DNA of 64,000 nt from Bordetella parapertussis. GTDB taxonomy: Bacteria; Pseudomonadota; Gammaproteobacteria; Burkholderiales; Burkholderiaceae_C. The notes under the pieces are model-generated. The model saw only the letters and a program-made list of their open reading frames with translations, was not told the DNA's origin and searched no databases. Location: assembly GCA_945878355.1 (NCBI GenBank), contig CAMCTC010000009.1, positions 1 to 64,000 on the forward strand, read 5' to 3'. Both the position numbers and the translations under genes were made by a program. Shown in pieces: positions 57,690 to 64,000 of the stretch (positions within the stretch are counted from its first letter, which is position 1; every line of letters begins with the position of its first letter).

Positions 57690-59216
57690 ATGAACAGCAC
57701 CGAGCCCTTCGACGACTTGGCCACCCGCCGACTCAAGATCCACGCCATGGGCGGCGAGGCCAAGCTGGCGACCCGGCGCGCCAGCGGCGTGATGAATGCG
57801 CGCGAACGCATCGCTGCGCTGTGCGATGCCGGCAGCTTCAGCGAGATCGGCGAATTCGCCCGCTCCGCAAGACCCGAGGACCTGGACCGCACACCGGCAG
57901 ACGGCATCGTCACTGGCTTCGGACGGGTCGATGGCCGCAACATCGCCGTCGCCTCGTTCGACTTGACCACCTTGGGTGCGTCGTCGACAGTGACCAACAT
58001 CCGCAAGCTCAATTTCCTCAAGCTCAGCGCGTCCAAGGCCGGCATCGCCTGCGCGTTCCTGATCGAGTCGGCTGGCGCGAGGATGCCCGACATCCAAGGC
58101 GCCGTCGGCATGGGCCGGGTTGGCCAGCTCAACGCCACCAACCGCGACCGCGACGTGCCCTGGGTCTGCGCGGTGCTCGGGCCTTGCTATGGCATGGGCA
58201 CCTGGTATGCGGTGCAGTCCGACTTTGCGGTGATGCGCCGCGACGCCACGTTCTCGGTGGCCAGCCCCAAGGTCACTTCGGTCGCTTTGGGCCAGGTGGT
58301 CACACCTGAAGAGTTGGGCGGCTCGGACCTGCATGCCGACACCACCGGCCAGATCGACTTGGTGACCGACACCGATGCCCAGGCAATCGCCGCGCTGCGT
58401 CGCTTTCTATCTTATCTGCCGTCGAATGCGAAGATGCCAGCGCCGGCGTCCGACGGCCCGGTCAGCGCGCGGCCGGCGGCCGATCTCGAGGCGCTGATCC
58501 CGCTGGCGCGCAACCAGATCTATGACGGCCGAAAGTTGGTCGATTGCGTCGCCGACATCGACTCGGTGATGCCCTGGCGGCCGCGCCACGGCCGGGCGCT
58601 CGAGACGGCGCTGGTGCGGATGAACGGCCACCCGGTTGGCATTGTCGCGAGCAATCCCTGGCCCAAAGGCGGCGCGATCGACGGCGCGTCCTGCGACAAG
58701 ATGACCGAGTTCATCGTGCTGTGCGACAGCTTCAACATCCCACTGGTGCTGCTGGCCGACACACCCGGCTTCCTGGTGGGATTGAAAGCCGAACAAGAAG
58801 GCGTGGCGGGCAAGATCATGAACAACCTGCGCGCGCTGTCGCTCGCCACCGTGCCCAAGATCGCGGTAGTGGTGCGCAAAAGCTATGGTCAGGCCTACCT
58901 GAACATGGGCGGTGGCGTCGCCGATGTGGTGGCCGTGATGACCACCGGCGAGGTCGGCTTCGTCGACCCGGCGGTGGCCGTCAGCGTGGTGCACAACCGT
59001 CGCGCCCAGGACGGTGACGCCGAATACGAGTCTCTGATGCGCGACATGGTGGTCAGCAACTCGCCTTTTGAGCTGGCCGGCATGTTCGCCGCGCATGCGG
59101 TGATCCGCCCCGGCGAGACACGCGACTGGGTGATCCAGATGCTCGACGTCTTCCAGCAGCGCTCGCGAGGCGGTGTCGGTGAACATCGGCTGGCCACCTG
59201 GCCGACCAGCCTGTGA
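57690..59216 (+). CDS. Acyl-CoA carboxyltransferase (biotin-dependent, beta type)
   Basis: A 508-residue carboxyltransferase of the PccB/AccD/MmdA family, which moves carboxyl from carboxybiotin to an acyl-CoA. Two crotonase-like halves are visible: the N-terminal half with AGARMPDIQGAVGMGRVG and ATFSVASPKVTSVALGQ, and the C-terminal half with VASNPWPKGGAIDGASCDKM, LLADTPGFLVGLKAEQEGVA and KSYGQAYLNMGGG. No biotin carboxylase or biotin carrier gene lies in the window, so the partner must be encoded elsewhere. The substrate cannot be assigned from sequence. It precedes the TRAP transporter by about 390 bp. Confidence 0.9.
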   Translation: MNSTEPFDDLATRRLKIHAMGGEAKLATRRASGVMNARERIAALCDAGSFSEIGEFARSARPEDLDRTPADGIVTGFGRVDGRNIAVASFDLTTLGASSTVTNIRKLNFLKLSASKAGIACAFLIESAGARMPDIQGAVGMGRVGQLNATNRDRDVPWVCAVLGPCYGMGTWYAVQSDFAVMRRDATFSVASPKVTSVALGQVVTPEELGGSDLHADTTGQIDLVTDTDAQAIAALRRFLSYLPSNAKMPAPASDGPVSARPAADLEALIPLARNQIYDGRKLVDCVADIDSVMPWRPRHGRALETALVRMNGHPVGIVASNPWPKGGAIDGASCDKMTEFIVLCDSFNIPLVLLADTPGFLVGLKAEQEGVAGKIMNNLRALSLATVPKIAVVVRKSYGQAYLNMGGGVADVVAVMTTGEVGFVDPAVAVSVVHNRRAQDGDAEYESLMRDMVVSNSPFELAGMFAAHAVIRPGETRDWVIQMLDVFQQRSRGGVGEHRLATWPTSL

Positions 59217-59610
59217 GCGCCTCAAGGGCCAGCCATCGACCCGATCTGATCGACAAGCAATGGCTGACTGGACCGGTCCATAGGGGTCTTTGCTGATCGA
59301 CTTCATCAAGTCGCAAATTACACTGCTCGCGGACTATTTGATATGGCCACACCCATGACAGAAAGCCCAATGATCGGAGGGTTCCAAGCAAGGGTTCGAA
59401 TGAGCAAAATCGAGCGAAACGGCTCGAGCCAGACGCTCAAAGCCGTTCAACGGATCGACCAGCGGACCCTGTGACGCGATCCAAGTTGGCAGTGATGGGG
59501 TCGCTGTCAAAAGCGGCAAGCATGAAGTAGACGCCGTTGAAAAACGTCTTGTTGACAAGACACCGGGCAGCACGATTGACCCACCACCGATTGATCAAGG
59601 AGAGATGACG
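59217..59610. other. Long intergenic region before the TRAP operon
   Basis: About 390 bp without a convincing gene. The region near 59298-59313 holds a perfect inverted repeat CGACTT-catc-AAGTCG, flanked by TTGC and GCAA-like sequence, a possible operator for a local regulator. No promoter elements could be assigned with confidence. The last 14 bases (AAGGAGAG at 59597-59604) form the ribosome binding site for the TRAP small permease gene. Confidence 0.5.
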
Positions 59611-60111
59611 ATGCAGGCAGCCAAGCTGTTGCTGAAGTGGCTGTGGCGGATCGAGGCCACGGTATGTGTTGTGACGTTTTCACTGACGGCACTGGCGCTG
59701 ATGTCAGACGTGATTGGCCGGGAACTGCTCGGTGACGGCATCTTCGGCGCACAGCGCTTCGCCGTCTGGACCACCGCAATCTCCGGACTGCTGGGTTTCG
59801 CACTGGTCACCGCCGAGCGAGGTCATCTGCGGCCGCAATTCGCCGACGGTTGGCTGCCCCGGGCGCTTGACCCCTACATGGACCGCATCGGTGACATCGT
59901 GTCTGCGGCCATTTGCCTGTTTCTGGGCTATTTCGCCTGGAACTTCGTCATGAGCTCTATGCAACTCGGCGAGCGCGGCATGGCCATTCCGATCCAGGTC
60001 TGGCCGATTCAGCTCATCCTGCCTTGGATGTTCGGTTCATCGGCGCTTCGGCACATCGCTTTTGCCACTTGGCCGGCGCTGCGCCCTGAGCCGAAAGAGG
60101 AGAATCTTTGA
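59611..60111 (+). CDS. TRAP transporter small permease (DctQ type)
   Basis: A 166-residue protein with four membrane helices. The first is ATVCVVTFSLTALALMSDVI, the second includes TAISGLLGFALVTAERGHLR, the third VSAAICLFLGYFAWNFV and the fourth IQLILPWMFGSSALRHIAFA. The family partners with the large permease and a periplasmic binding protein for uptake of small acids. I chose ATG 59611 because AAGGAG lies 8 nt upstream; ATG 59605 is also possible. The stop overlaps the DctM start (TGATG). Confidence 0.9.
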   Translation: MQAAKLLLKWLWRIEATVCVVTFSLTALALMSDVIGRELLGDGIFGAQRFAVWTTAISGLLGFALVTAERGHLRPQFADGWLPRALDPYMDRIGDIVSAAICLFLGYFAWNFVMSSMQLGERGMAIPIQVWPIQLILPWMFGSSALRHIAFATWPALRPEPKEENL

Positions 60112-61445
60112 TGACCTGGATCATTCTTCTGCTGTTGATCGTCGCGCTGATAGTGCTGCGGCAAAGCCTGGTGCTGGTGCTTGCAGTGGCCACCGCCTAT
60201 GTTCACATGTTCATCGCCAAGAGCAAGATCGAATTTCTGATCCAGGACTTCTGGTTCACGGTCGATCGCGAGGTGCTGCTGTCGATACCGCTGTTCATGC
60301 TGGCCGGCAACATCATGTCGCGCGGCTCGATCGCCAACCGCTTGATCGGTTTCATGCAGGCTTTCACCGCGTCGATGCCGGGTGGGCTGGGCATTGCCTG
60401 CGTGCTGTCTTGCGCGGCTTTCGCGGCCATCAATGGCTCTTCGATCGTCACGATGTTGGCCATCGGCTCGATCATGTACCCGGCGCTGATCTCGCAGGGC
60501 TACAGCAAGAGCTATGCACTCGGGTCGATCGCCTCGGCCGGTACGCTGGGCATCATCATTCCGCCTTCGATCCCGTTGATCCTCTACGGCATCATGACCG
60601 AGCGCGACATCTCCAAGTTGTTCGTCGCAGGCATCGGGCCGGGCTTGCTACTGATGCTGATGTTCATAATCTATGCGGTCGCGATGAACTGGAACACAGT
60701 GCGAACACCGTTCAAACTTGTGACCGCGATGAAGTCCTTCCTGAGCGGTGGCTTCGCACTGGCGTTGCCCTTCATCATGATCGGCGGTATCTACACCGGC
60801 AAGTTCAGCCCGACTGAATCAGCCGCCGTCTCGCTGGCCTACGCGCTGTTCATCGAGTTCTTCCTGCACCGCGATGAGGGTGCCAAAGCAGCACCTGCCG
60901 GTGCGGGATTGGCACAGAAGGTCTTGCACTATTTCGGCACCCGCCAGATGAAGCCCAAGGCACTGATGGAAGTCATCTTGGAGACCACCAAGCTGCTCGC
61001 CACGCTGCTGCCGCTGCTGTGCATCGCTGGCAGCCTGAACACCATCCTGGATCACTCCGGCATTCCCAAGCAGATGGTCGCCGCGCTGACCAGTACGATC
61101 CAAGACCGCTGGGTGCTGATGCTGGGCATCAACGTCTTGCTGCTGATTGTTGGCTGTCTGATGGATGTGGGCTCGGCGATCCTGATCCTGGCACCGCTGC
61201 TGGAGCCGCTGGCGGTGGCCAAAGGTTTCGACCCGCTGCACTTCGGCATCATCATGATCGCCAACCTGGAGATCGGCTACCTGACGCCGCCGGTGGGCTT
61301 GAACCTGATCGTGGCGATGGCGGCCTTCAAAGAGTCTTTCAGCACCATTTGCAAAGCGGTGATCCCCTTCATCGTGATCATGATGGTGTGGCTGGTGATC
61401 GTGGTGGTTTATCCACCTCTATCGCTATTCCTGATCGGCAAGTGA
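60111..61445 (+). CDS. TRAP transporter large permease (DctM type)
   Basis: The ion-coupled membrane channel of the TRAP system, 444 residues with about 12 helices. Blocks seen are LSIPLFMLAGNIMSRGSIAN, MPGGLGIACVLSCAAFAAIN, GSIASAGTLGIIIPPSIPLI, DVGSAILILAPLLEPLAVAK and NLEIGYLTPPVGLNLIVAMA, all typical. It lies in one operon with DctQ (overlapping) and 129 bp before the first binding protein gene. ATG 60111 follows GAGGAG. Confidence 0.94.
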   Translation: MTWIILLLLIVALIVLRQSLVLVLAVATAYVHMFIAKSKIEFLIQDFWFTVDREVLLSIPLFMLAGNIMSRGSIANRLIGFMQAFTASMPGGLGIACVLSCAAFAAINGSSIVTMLAIGSIMYPALISQGYSKSYALGSIASAGTLGIIIPPSIPLILYGIMTERDISKLFVAGIGPGLLLMLMFIIYAVAMNWNTVRTPFKLVTAMKSFLSGGFALALPFIMIGGIYTGKFSPTESAAVSLAYALFIEFFLHRDEGAKAAPAGAGLAQKVLHYFGTRQMKPKALMEVILETTKLLATLLPLLCIAGSLNTILDHSGIPKQMVAALTSTIQDRWVLMLGINVLLLIVGCLMDVGSAILILAPLLEPLAVAKGFDPLHFGIIMIANLEIGYLTPPVGLNLIVAMAAFKESFSTICKAVIPFIVIMMVWLVIVVVYPPLSLFLIGK

Positions 61446-61574
61446 AGCTCAGGGCGTATCGACCGAGTCACCACCTCATGAAACCTGATTTTTAGAAACG
61501 GCAGCATTGATCGAAGCCGTCAAGCGCTTGACCAGCGGCCCTCAAGGCCGTCCACCACACCTCAAAGGATAGAC

Positions 61575-62585
61575 ATGAAGATACTGAAAAAGTTATTGCT
61601 GGCCGCCAGCTTCTCGATGTTCGCGGCCGGGCTTTCAGCCCAGAGCAGTGGCGAGGTCTGGAAGATCGGCACCGCCGCACAGCCAGGCTCGGTGCTGCAT
61701 GACATCGTGATGAAGTTCGTCAACGATTTCAATGCCAGCTCAGGGCCAGAGCTCAAACTCGAGTACCTGTTCATCGGCAACGAGCAGGAGTTGCACCAGC
61801 AAGTGGTTCGCGGCCGCATCCAGGCCGGGGCTTCGTCGTTTGCGGGCGGCTCAATCACCGTGCCAGAAGGCGCTGTGTTCAACACGCCATACCTCTGGAA
61901 GAACGACGAAGAGCGGGCCTGGGTCACCGACAATTACGGCCTACCGCTGACCAAGAAGCTCTATGCCGAAAAAGGCATCGAACTGGTGCTGGTCGCTGAC
62001 GTGGGCTGGAATGACATCATCTGCAAGACCGCCTGCCTGACGCCCGAGAGCGTCAAAGGTCAAAAAATGCGTGTGTCGCCGTCACCGGCCTCACGCGTCG
62101 TCTTCAAGCAACTCGGTGCCAATGGCGTGCAGATGCCTTTGACCGAGTTCTTTCCCGGCCTGACCAGTGGCCTGGTCAGCGGCGGCGACCTGCCCTTCCT
62201 CTACTACGTGACAACACCAGCCGCACAGAGCGCACCGCACTATGTGATGACGCGTCATTACCACCATCCCTCGACCTTCATCATCAACAAGGGGCTACTC
62301 GACGGGTTGAAGCCTGCGATGCGCGACAAGATGCTCAAAGCGCTGCCTGAAGCCAGCTGGGCGCGCAAGCAGGTTGCCGACACCGAAAAGCCCAAGATGA
62401 AAGAGTTTGTCGCGAAGGGTGGATTCGTCCACGAACTCACCGACGCGCAACGCGAGGCTTGGGCCAAGGTGATCCGGCCTGGCCAGGCTGAAATGGTGCA
62501 AGCCATAGGCGGCAAGGCACAAGCGGTGTTCGACGCGCTGGCCGAAGGCAAGAAGGTTTGGGCCGAGAAGCACGAAAAGAAGTGA
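61575..62585 (+). CDS. TRAP-type periplasmic binding protein (DctP-like, copy 1)
   Basis: A 336-residue secreted protein with an N-terminal signal peptide (LLLAASFSMFAAGLSAQS). Family landmarks include VVRGRIQAGASSFAGGSITV, VFNTPYLWKNDEERAWVTDN, MPLTEFFPGLTSGLVSGGDL and YYVTTPAAQSAPHYVMTRHY. A cysteine pair lies in GWNDIICKTACLTPESV. It delivers a small acid to DctQM. The AAAGGAT ribosome binding site precedes the ATG. It is convergent with copy 2 across a large palindrome. Confidence 0.92.
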   Translation: MKILKKLLLAASFSMFAAGLSAQSSGEVWKIGTAAQPGSVLHDIVMKFVNDFNASSGPELKLEYLFIGNEQELHQQVVRGRIQAGASSFAGGSITVPEGAVFNTPYLWKNDEERAWVTDNYGLPLTKKLYAEKGIELVLVADVGWNDIICKTACLTPESVKGQKMRVSPSPASRVVFKQLGANGVQMPLTEFFPGLTSGLVSGGDLPFLYYVTTPAAQSAPHYVMTRHYHHPSTFIINKGLLDGLKPAMRDKMLKALPEASWARKQVADTEKPKMKEFVAKGGFVHELTDAQREAWAKVIRPGQAEMVQAIGGKAQAVFDALAEGKKVWAEKHEKK

Positions 62586-62608
62586 TGCCCTCAGCCCCGC
62601 ACGGGGCT

Positions 62609-62664
62609 GGCGCAAAATGACAAAGGGCGGCATCCGAAGATGCCGCCCTTTGTCATTTTGCGCC
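62609..62664. terminator. 26-bp perfect palindrome, bidirectional terminator
   Basis: Arms 62609-62634 and 62639-62664 are exact reverse complements, loop CGAA. The core stem GGGCGGCATC/GATGCCGCCC is followed by TTTGTCATTTT on the plus strand and by the mirror sequence on the minus strand, so either transcript would meet a strong hairpin followed by T-rich sequence. It lies between the two convergent DctP genes. Confidence 0.85.
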
Positions 62665-62762
62665 CATCAACTGAGCGACATCGTCGCGCAGCCTTGGTCA
62701 GTCGGTTCGATCTGTCGGCCCGCTGTGAAAAGCGCGCAGCCGATCGATATGACGCCAGTGAA

Positions 62763-63764
62763 TCACTTGCTGGCGCGGACCTTGAACTCCTGCTTGCCCT
62801 TTTGAATCGCAGCCCACAACTCAGGTGCGGCGCCGCCAGCATCCTTGACCATCTGTTCCTGGTTTGGAATCACCAGCTTGGAAAATTCCGCGCGCTGGGC
62901 AACCGTCAACTCATGGATGACACCGCCCTTGGCCTTGAACTCATCCATCTTCGGCTTGACGCTCGCATCGACATCGCGACGCATCCGTGGCGTGTCGGGC
63001 ACCGAGGCCTGCACCATCGCTTTTTGCTCTGCGCTCAAGGTATCCCAGAGGCGCTTGTTGATCACGAACGCTGACGGATGGTGCAAGTGTTGAGTGGTCA
63101 CATAATGCGGCGCGCTCTGGGCTGCGGGTGTCGTCACGTAATACGGGAACGGCAGATCAGCGGACTCGACCAAACCACTCTGGAGCGCTGGGAAGAGCTC
63201 GGACAGCGGCATCTGCACGCCATTGACGCCCAATGAAGTCCAGAAAATCTTTGAGGAAGTGGCCGGGCCCACCCGAACCTTCATCCCCTTGAAGTCAGCC
63301 GGGGTCAGGCAGGCCTTCTTGCAGACCACATCGTTCCAGCCGACCTCGCTGACGCCCAGCAAGACGACGCCCTTGGCCTCATAGATCTTCTTGAGCACTG
63401 GCAGCGCATAGTTGTCGGTGACGAAATCGCGTTCGGCTGCGCTGACCCACAGGTAAGGCGTTGTCAACAGTCCCGCCTCGGGAATGGTTGGCGAGATGCC
63501 GGCCATCGAGATGCCGGCCACTTCGATACGTCCGCGCACGACCTGCTGGGCGATCTCCTGTTCGCTGCCGATGAACAAGCGGTCGGCAGTGATCGCGCCC
63601 TTAGATCCGCTGTTGATCTTTGACACGATCTCGTCGACGAATACGATCAACGGCGAACCCGGTTGCGCCGCCGAGGCGACCTTCCAGTTCTGCTGAGCCT
63701 GCGCAGGGTGCTGAGACAATGCGAACAGCGCGCTGGCGCCGAGGATAAGAGATGCAAGTTTCAT
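62763..63764 (-). CDS. TRAP-type periplasmic binding protein (DctP-like, copy 2)
   Basis: A 333-residue paralogue of copy 1, convergently oriented and alone on its strand. Signal peptide LASLILGASALFALSQHPAQ-AQ. Shared landmarks are the N-terminal WKVASAAQPGSPL, VVRGRIEVAGISMAGISPT, TTPYLWVSAAERDFVTDN, GWNDVVCKKACLTPADF and YYVTTPAAQSAPHYVTTQHL. The ligand pocket differs (VRVGPATSS instead of MRVSPSPAS), so it may bind a related substrate. No permease genes accompany it, so it may share DctQM of copy 1 or use a system beyond the window edge. Confidence 0.92.
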   Translation of the reverse strand: MKLASLILGASALFALSQHPAQAQQNWKVASAAQPGSPLIVFVDEIVSKINSGSKGAITADRLFIGSEQEIAQQVVRGRIEVAGISMAGISPTIPEAGLLTTPYLWVSAAERDFVTDNYALPVLKKIYEAKGVVLLGVSEVGWNDVVCKKACLTPADFKGMKVRVGPATSSKIFWTSLGVNGVQMPLSELFPALQSGLVESADLPFPYYVTTPAAQSAPHYVTTQHLHHPSAFVINKRLWDTLSAEQKAMVQASVPDTPRMRRDVDASVKPKMDEFKAKGGVIHELTVAQRAEFSKLVIPNQEQMVKDAGGAAPELWAAIQKGKQEFKVRASK

Positions 63765-63969
63765 AAAGTTCCTTGTGCCTGCAAAAATCGGCAAGTTGGT
63801 GTGAGTGAGAACGACCGTCCTGATAGGCTTGGACAACATCCCAGGCGCAGCAGGTACAGGTCTGTGAAGCGAGCAGGCTGACCAGTGCATTCACTGTGAT
63901 GGCCAGAGAATGGCTCACCTGACAATGAATCGCCTGCCGCCGCTAACGACGATACACGAATTTGAAACT

Positions 63970-64000
63970 CTTGAACGCCCCGAGGCCGGCCGAAGCCAAG
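63970..64000 (-). repeat. Interspersed palindromic repeat, copy C (cut by window end)
   Basis: On the minus strand this reads CTTGGCTTCGGCCGGCCTCG-GGGCGTTCAAG, matching the end of copy A (GGCTTCGGCCGGCCTTGG-GGCGCTCAAG). Only the second hairpin and the right end are in the window; the rest should lie just beyond base 64000. Confidence 0.65.

Noticed and set aside
57135..58334. Single 399-codon minus-strand frame that includes the antitoxin
   Set aside because: Only the last 88 codons look like a protein; the rest is antisense to the carboxyltransferase gene and repeat copy B.
47000..64000. A mobile genomic island for the catabolic region
   Set aside because: No integrase, transposase, tRNA-borne attachment repeat or clear composition shift was seen; only a TA pair and a repeat suggest past movement.

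Overview
This 64 kb window is a high-GC bacterial chromosome segment from a betaproteobacterium, most likely order Burkholderiales. The evidence is gene order and protein resemblance: thrS-infC-rpmI-rplT-pheS-pheT-ihfA-merR-tRNA-Pro, smc-zipA-ligA, and dapC-dapD-dapE-prmB. Coding density is high and many neighbouring genes overlap by ATGA, GTGA or TGATG. I saw no rRNA genes, CRISPR array, transposase or prophage.

Layout. (1) 0-8.3 kb, minus strand: translation block. thrS is preceded by a candidate transcription attenuator, with a 14-codon leader peptide containing four threonines, a hairpin and a T-run. infC appears to start at ATC. Then come rpmI, rplT, a hairpin/T-run, pheS, pheT, ihfA, a MerR-like regulator and tRNA-Pro(GGG). 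(2) 8.3-23.5 kb, minus strand: a fatty-acid/acyl-CoA degradation operon (AMP-forming acyl-CoA ligase, FadB/FadJ-type bifunctional enzyme, thiolase, haloalkane dehalogenase, acyl-CoA dehydrogenase, SDR, CurA-like reductase). It runs on into elaA, tex and a TonB-dependent receptor. (3) 23.7-27.5 kb, plus strand: selO-msrB-yciB-bolA-ppiC, closed by a good terminator. (4) 27.6-38.1 kb: ybbA-type ABC ATPase and tesA-type esterase, divergent with start codons that nearly coincide; a secreted FecR/Trp-rich protein; then smc-zipA-ligA-def on the minus strand. (5) 38.2-47.0 kb, plus strand: queF, an internally deleted MFS transporter relic ending in an interspersed repeat, a SET-domain methyltransferase, the succinylase branch of lysine/diaminopimelate synthesis (dapC, dapD, dapE), prmB, an ABC-F ATPase and an alpha/beta hydrolase. 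(6) 47-64 kb: accessory catabolic region. It holds a serine hydrolase, an SDR, a PRISE/VEP1-like reductase, an N-acyl-D-amino-acid deacylase-like amidohydrolase, a symmetric five-gene set (OB-fold protein, thiolase-like, cyclase, thiolase-like, OB-fold protein), a VapC-type toxin-antitoxin pair, an acyl-CoA carboxyltransferase, and a TRAP transporter with two related binding proteins facing each other across a 26-bp perfect palindrome.

The most interesting signals are the threonine-rich attenuator ahead of thrS, and the paired OB-fold/thiolase-like proteins. Both thiolase-like proteins lack the nucleophilic cysteine, which suggests retro-aldolase rather than thiolase chemistry. A haloalkane dehalogenase with a complete active site inside a beta-oxidation operon and a three-copy interspersed palindromic repeat also stand out. 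The repeat supplies the tail of the MFS relic and lies beside the toxin-antitoxin pair. All functional names come from reading protein motifs by eye; no database search was run.
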